DNA from: Candidatus Fermentibacterota bacterium
GTDB taxonomy: Bacteria > Fermentibacterota > Fermentibacteria > Fermentibacterales > Fermentibacteraceae
Assembly (NCBI GenBank): GCA_012523605.1
Contig: JAAYTY010000057.1
Span: 1 to 9,249, forward strand
DNA: 9,249 nucleotides
Direction: 5' to 3'
The stretch's first letter is position 1. Each line of letters starts with the position of its first letter. The translations under genes were made by a program, and so were the position numbers. The notes beneath the pieces were generated by a model. It did not search any database and was not told the origin of the DNA. It saw only the letters and a list, made by a program, of their open reading frames with translations. Shown here in pieces: positions 7,780 to 9,249 of the stretch.

Positions 7780-7997
7780 GCCCGGGATTCCCTCTTCTGA
7801 GACGGCGGTTCCGACTGCTTCCTGGCCTTCGTCACCACCACCGTGCCGTCACGGAGCAGGGCCCACCGGAGCCTGTCGGTATTCAGAAGACCAAGCCTGT
7901 CGACGATATCCTTGGGAACCGTGGTCCGCCTCCTGCTCTGCCGGATCGTCACGGACGTCTCTGTGACGAACTCCACGTCATCCAGCTCAATGTGCAT
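7776..7997 (-). CDS. Small AbrB/SpoVT/MazE-type DNA-binding protein, probable operon regulator
   Basis: 73-residue protein with one swapped-hairpin AbrB domain: VTIRQSRRRTTVPKDIVDRLGL (16-37) carries the typical basic strand, the TVPK turn and a helix, and DRLRWALLRDGTVVVTK (41-57) is the second strand pair. The tail (KARKQSEPPSQKRESRA) is basic and disordered. The start ATG 7997 has GGAGGTG five bases upstream; an earlier in-frame ATG at 8036 would lie inside the promoter. Such domains work as dimers, either as antitoxins or as transition-state-type transcription factors. No toxin gene is adjacent. Instead the stop overlaps the start of the substrate-binding protein gene (ATGA), making this the first gene of the transporter operon. 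The phased repeats in its own promoter suggest autoregulation and control of the whole operon; this is inferred. Confidence 0.85.
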   Translation of the reverse strand: MHIELDDVEFVTETSVTIRQSRRRTTVPKDIVDRLGLLNTDRLRWALLRDGTVVVTKARKQSEPPSQKRESRA

Positions 7998-8006
7998 GTT
8001 GCACCT

Positions 8007-8041
8007 CCAATACTTACCAATATGGCACCAATACATATTGG
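8007..8041 (-). promoter_or_regulatory. Probable operator: palindrome plus three phased TATTGG repeats
   Basis: The -35/-10 spacer contains CCAATACATATTGG (8028-8041), a palindrome with perfect 6-base arms around CA. On the minus strand TATTGG recurs at 8033-8028, 8022-8017 and 8012-8007, steps of 11 and 10 bases, so the copies face the same side of the helix. They overlap the spacer, the -10 box, and the transcription start with the ribosome site. This is the layout of a repressor site, and the AbrB-like protein encoded just downstream is the natural candidate to bind it. Confidence 0.65.
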
Positions 8042-8047
8042 AGTCAA
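8019..8047 (-). promoter_or_regulatory. Sigma70-type promoter of the AbrB-ABC operon
   Basis: On the minus strand TTGACT (8047-8042) and CATATT (8024-8019) are separated by exactly 17 bases. Transcription would start near 8012, leaving a leader of about 15 bases that is mostly the GGAGGTG ribosome site (8008-8002) before ATG 7997. The -35 matches 5/6 and the -10 matches 4/6 of consensus. Confidence 0.7.
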
Positions 8048-8055
8048 CAGATCAG

Positions 8056-8264
8056 GTTGAAGAAACTCGAGAAACAATCCGAGCCGTCGGCTCGGAATCC
8101 AGGCAAACTGTTGTTTTCCTTGGTTCTGGAAACAGACTCCACCTGGAATTGTCCGACTCTGACCTGGAGTCTCGCGAAGGACTTCCTCGGCGGACCCTTC
8201 GCATCAACGGCCTGTCGAACACGCCCCCCCGCATTCCATTGCCGGTTTCTCGAGTATCTTCAAC
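8056..8264. repeat. Long-spaced 20-bp inverted repeat bounding a 209-bp block
   Basis: The left arm 8056-8075 (GTTGAAGA-A-ACTCGAGAAAC) and the reverse complement of the right arm 8245-8264 (GTTGAAGA-T-ACTCGAGAAAC) agree at 19 of 20 bases. Inside are smaller stems: TCCGAGCC/GGCTCGGA (8078-8096), CTGTT..TTCC with GGAAACAG (about 8109-8134) and GACTCCA/TGGAGTC (8135-8141 with 8165-8171). No target-site duplication is visible outside the arms. It could be a small non-coding mobile element, a paired binding site, or a structured RNA. Confidence 0.7.
8078..8096 (-). terminator. GC-rich hairpin, possible minus-strand terminator or insulator
   Basis: TCCGAGCC-GTC-GGCTCGGA is a perfect 8-base stem with a 3-base loop. 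On the minus strand it is followed by ATTGTTTCTC, a weak U-tract. No minus-strand gene lies immediately to its right, so if it terminates anything it would be stray transcription entering the operon promoter. It may instead be part of the surrounding repeat-bounded block. Confidence 0.3.
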
Positions 8265-8281
8265 GTGAGACAAGAACCGCC

Positions 8282-8310
8282 TTGTGTCAGGCGTGGAGAA
8301 CGGCTAGACT
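8282..8310 (+). promoter_or_regulatory. Weak candidate promoter for the beta-barrel gene
   Basis: TTGTGT (8282-8287) and TAGACT (8305-8310) have a 17-base spacer. The start point would fall at about 8317, on the ATG itself, implying a leaderless message; this fits the absence of a good ribosome site before 8317 or 8323. Matches are only 3/6 and 4/6. Confidence 0.3.
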
Positions 8311-8316
8311 CGGGAT

Positions 8317-9249
8317 ATGGGAATGAAGGGAATAGCGGCAGCAGTATCGATGGTCTGTCTCGCAGGCGTCTCCGACGCCGCCTTCGAGCCTGTACAGCAG
8401 TCGCCCTGGGCTCAGGGCGGCTGTGCATCCACCCTTTTCCCCAGGTCCGCCCTCGACGTCATCTACAATCCCGCTCTGGCCGGCGCATTCGACGGCTTCC
8501 ACGCCGCCGCCTCGTACGGCAGGCCCTTCGGACTTTCCAGACTCGACAGGGGGGCGGTCGCAGGCGTCCTCCCGATGCGCAGCATCGCCCCCGCGGCATT
8601 CATCTCCGCTTCCGGCGACGAGAGCTACAGCGAGCTGCAATTCGCGGCCTCGGCAGCATGGCGCTGCGCGCCCGGATTCGTACTCGGGCTGGGCGCCTGC
8701 CTCCAGCACCTTTCCATAGAAGACTACGGAGCCTCGTCCGGCTTCTCCCTCGACGCCGGGCTGGTGTTCACGCCATTGCGCGGTGTTCAGGCCGCCTCGT
8801 CGGTGCGCGGAGCCCTGAGGTCCGAGCTCGGTGAGTCGGGCGATCCGTCCGTTCCCCGCAGTTTCGACCTCGCCGCAGGCGTGCGCCCTGTGGAGAGGCT
8901 CCTCGTCTCCGCCGGGCTCTCCAGGCAGGAGGGGTTCGACCCCGAATACTGCTTCGCCGTTTCCTTCTCCCCCCCGGGGCCGGCCACCATCGGAATCGGC
9001 TGCCTCACAGATCCGGGGAGGTTCGGGGTCTCCGTTTCCATCGGCCTGGGCGGGATGCAGTTCCTGTACGGCCTGGCCACTCATCCCTCGCTCGACCCCA
9101 CGCACTCGGCCGGGATCTCGTGGGGCTCTCCGTTCACCCCGCCTCCAGCAGACGGAGGCGCCGGGGAACCCACGCCCGGGCCGGGAAGCCCCCCCTTCGA
9201 CCCGAACACCGCGACTCTCGAACAGCTCTGCACGATTCCCGGAATAGGC
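8317..9249 (+). CDS. Secreted beta-barrel-like protein with C-terminal ComEA-type helix-hairpin-helix (partial)
   Basis: The frame is open for 311 codons from ATG 8317 to the right edge without a stop. The N-terminus (MKGIAAAVSMVCLAGVSDAA after a second possible start, ATG 8323) is a Sec signal peptide. Residues 33-270 alternate polar and hydrophobic positions in short Gly- and aromatic-rich strands (for example FVLGLGACLQHLSI, FSLDAGLVF, FGVSVSIGLGGMQFLYGLA), with IYNPALAG near residue 50 resembling the NPA element at the start of PorV/UPF0164 outer-membrane barrels. A Pro/Gly-rich linker (about 272-293) leads to FDPNTATLEQLCTIPGIG, which matches the first helix-hairpin-helix of ComEA-like DNA-binding domains (NxNTAxxEEL-xxLPGIG). 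The barrel would sit in the outer membrane with the DNA-binding domain in the periplasm. Neither start has a strong ribosome site. The barrel call is by pattern; the HhH call is firmer but only its beginning is visible. Confidence 0.75.
   Translation, partial: MGMKGIAAAVSMVCLAGVSDAAFEPVQQSPWAQGGCASTLFPRSALDVIYNPALAGAFDGFHAAASYGRPFGLSRLDRGAVAGVLPMRSIAPAAFISASGDESYSELQFAASAAWRCAPGFVLGLGACLQHLSIEDYGASSGFSLDAGLVFTPLRGVQAASSVRGALRSELGESGDPSVPRSFDLAAGVRPVERLLVSAGLSRQEGFDPEYCFAVSFSPPGPATIGIGCLTDPGRFGVSVSIGLGGMQFLYGLATHPSLDPTHSAGISWGSPFTPPPADGGAGEPTPGPGSPPFDPNTATLEQLCTIPGIG

Larger units (their letters stand above)
7998..8316. other. Divergent intergenic region (about 319 bases)
   Basis: Lies between the AbrB-ABC operon (leftward) and the beta-barrel gene (rightward). 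From left to right it holds the operon ribosome site, the promoter/operator (8007-8047), the left arm of an inverted repeat (8056-8075), a strong hairpin (8078-8096), a stretch with weaker potential stems (about 8109-8171), the right arm (8245-8264) and a possible promoter (8282-8310). No convincing coding frame was found: the short open frames across it have no ribosome site and run through the repeats. Confidence 0.7.

Noticed and set aside
7776..8036. Longer AbrB-like protein starting at ATG 8036
   Set aside because: The extra 13 residues (MYWCHIGKYWRCN) come from the promoter and operator; ATG 7997 has a well-placed GGAGGTG.
8007..8041. CRISPR or tandem-repeat array from the repeated CCAATA/TATTGG
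   Set aside because: Units are 6 bases at 10-11 base steps inside a promoter; this fits regulator binding, not a CRISPR array.
8057..8326. Small plus-strand open frame in the intergenic region
   Set aside because: TTG start without a ribosome site; it runs through both inverted-repeat arms and the barrel gene start, with no protein-like pattern.

Overview
The window is a very GC-rich, densely coded piece of bacterial chromosome with G/C-loaded third codon positions. A lipoprotein signal, Shine-Dalgarno sequences, a putative outer-membrane beta-barrel protein and an archaeal-type valyl-tRNA synthetase (ValRS) point to a Gram-negative (diderm) bacterium. The mix of a kinase/NTPase/helical-repeat giant, a PorV-like barrel and that ValRS type would suit a poorly sampled phylum around the FCB group (for example Fermentibacterota). 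That placement is an impression and has not been tested.

Layout. (1) Positions 2182 down to the left edge, minus strand: the first 727 codons of a giant regulatory-type protein whose kinase-like and NTPase-like domains both seem to have lost their catalytic residues. (2) A 128-bp divergent intergenic region with a candidate promoter. (3) Positions 2311-5222, plus strand: valS followed by a dCMP deaminase gene with an ATGA overlap. valS carries an in-frame TAG at codon 89, where related enzymes usually have Glu; the other 700 or so codons are intact. (4) Positions 5219-7997, minus strand: a tightly packed four-gene operon for a small AbrB/SpoVT-type DNA-binding protein, a NitT/TauT (SsuA/TauA-like) substrate-binding lipoprotein, its ATPase and its permease. 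The permease gene has a good ribosome binding site and a first membrane segment but no ordinary start codon in front of them. (5) Positions 7998-8316, intergenic: a sigma70-type promoter for the operon with a palindrome filling its -35/-10 spacer and three phased TATTGG repeats, then a roughly 209-bp block bounded by a 20-bp inverted repeat (19/20 identical), then a possible promoter for the next gene. (6) Positions 8317 to the right edge, plus strand: a secreted beta-barrel-like protein joined through a Pro/Gly linker to the start of a ComEA-type helix-hairpin-helix domain, cut by the window edge.

How the genes work together. The ABC operon looks self-contained: the AbrB-like protein probably controls its own promoter, and the lipoprotein, ATPase and permease form an importer for a sulfonate-, nitrate- or pyrimidine-like small molecule. 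valS and the deaminase are housekeeping genes (Val-tRNA charging; dUMP/dTTP supply) that share a transcript only by apparent convenience. The two ends of the window belong to larger proteins whose complete form cannot be seen here.
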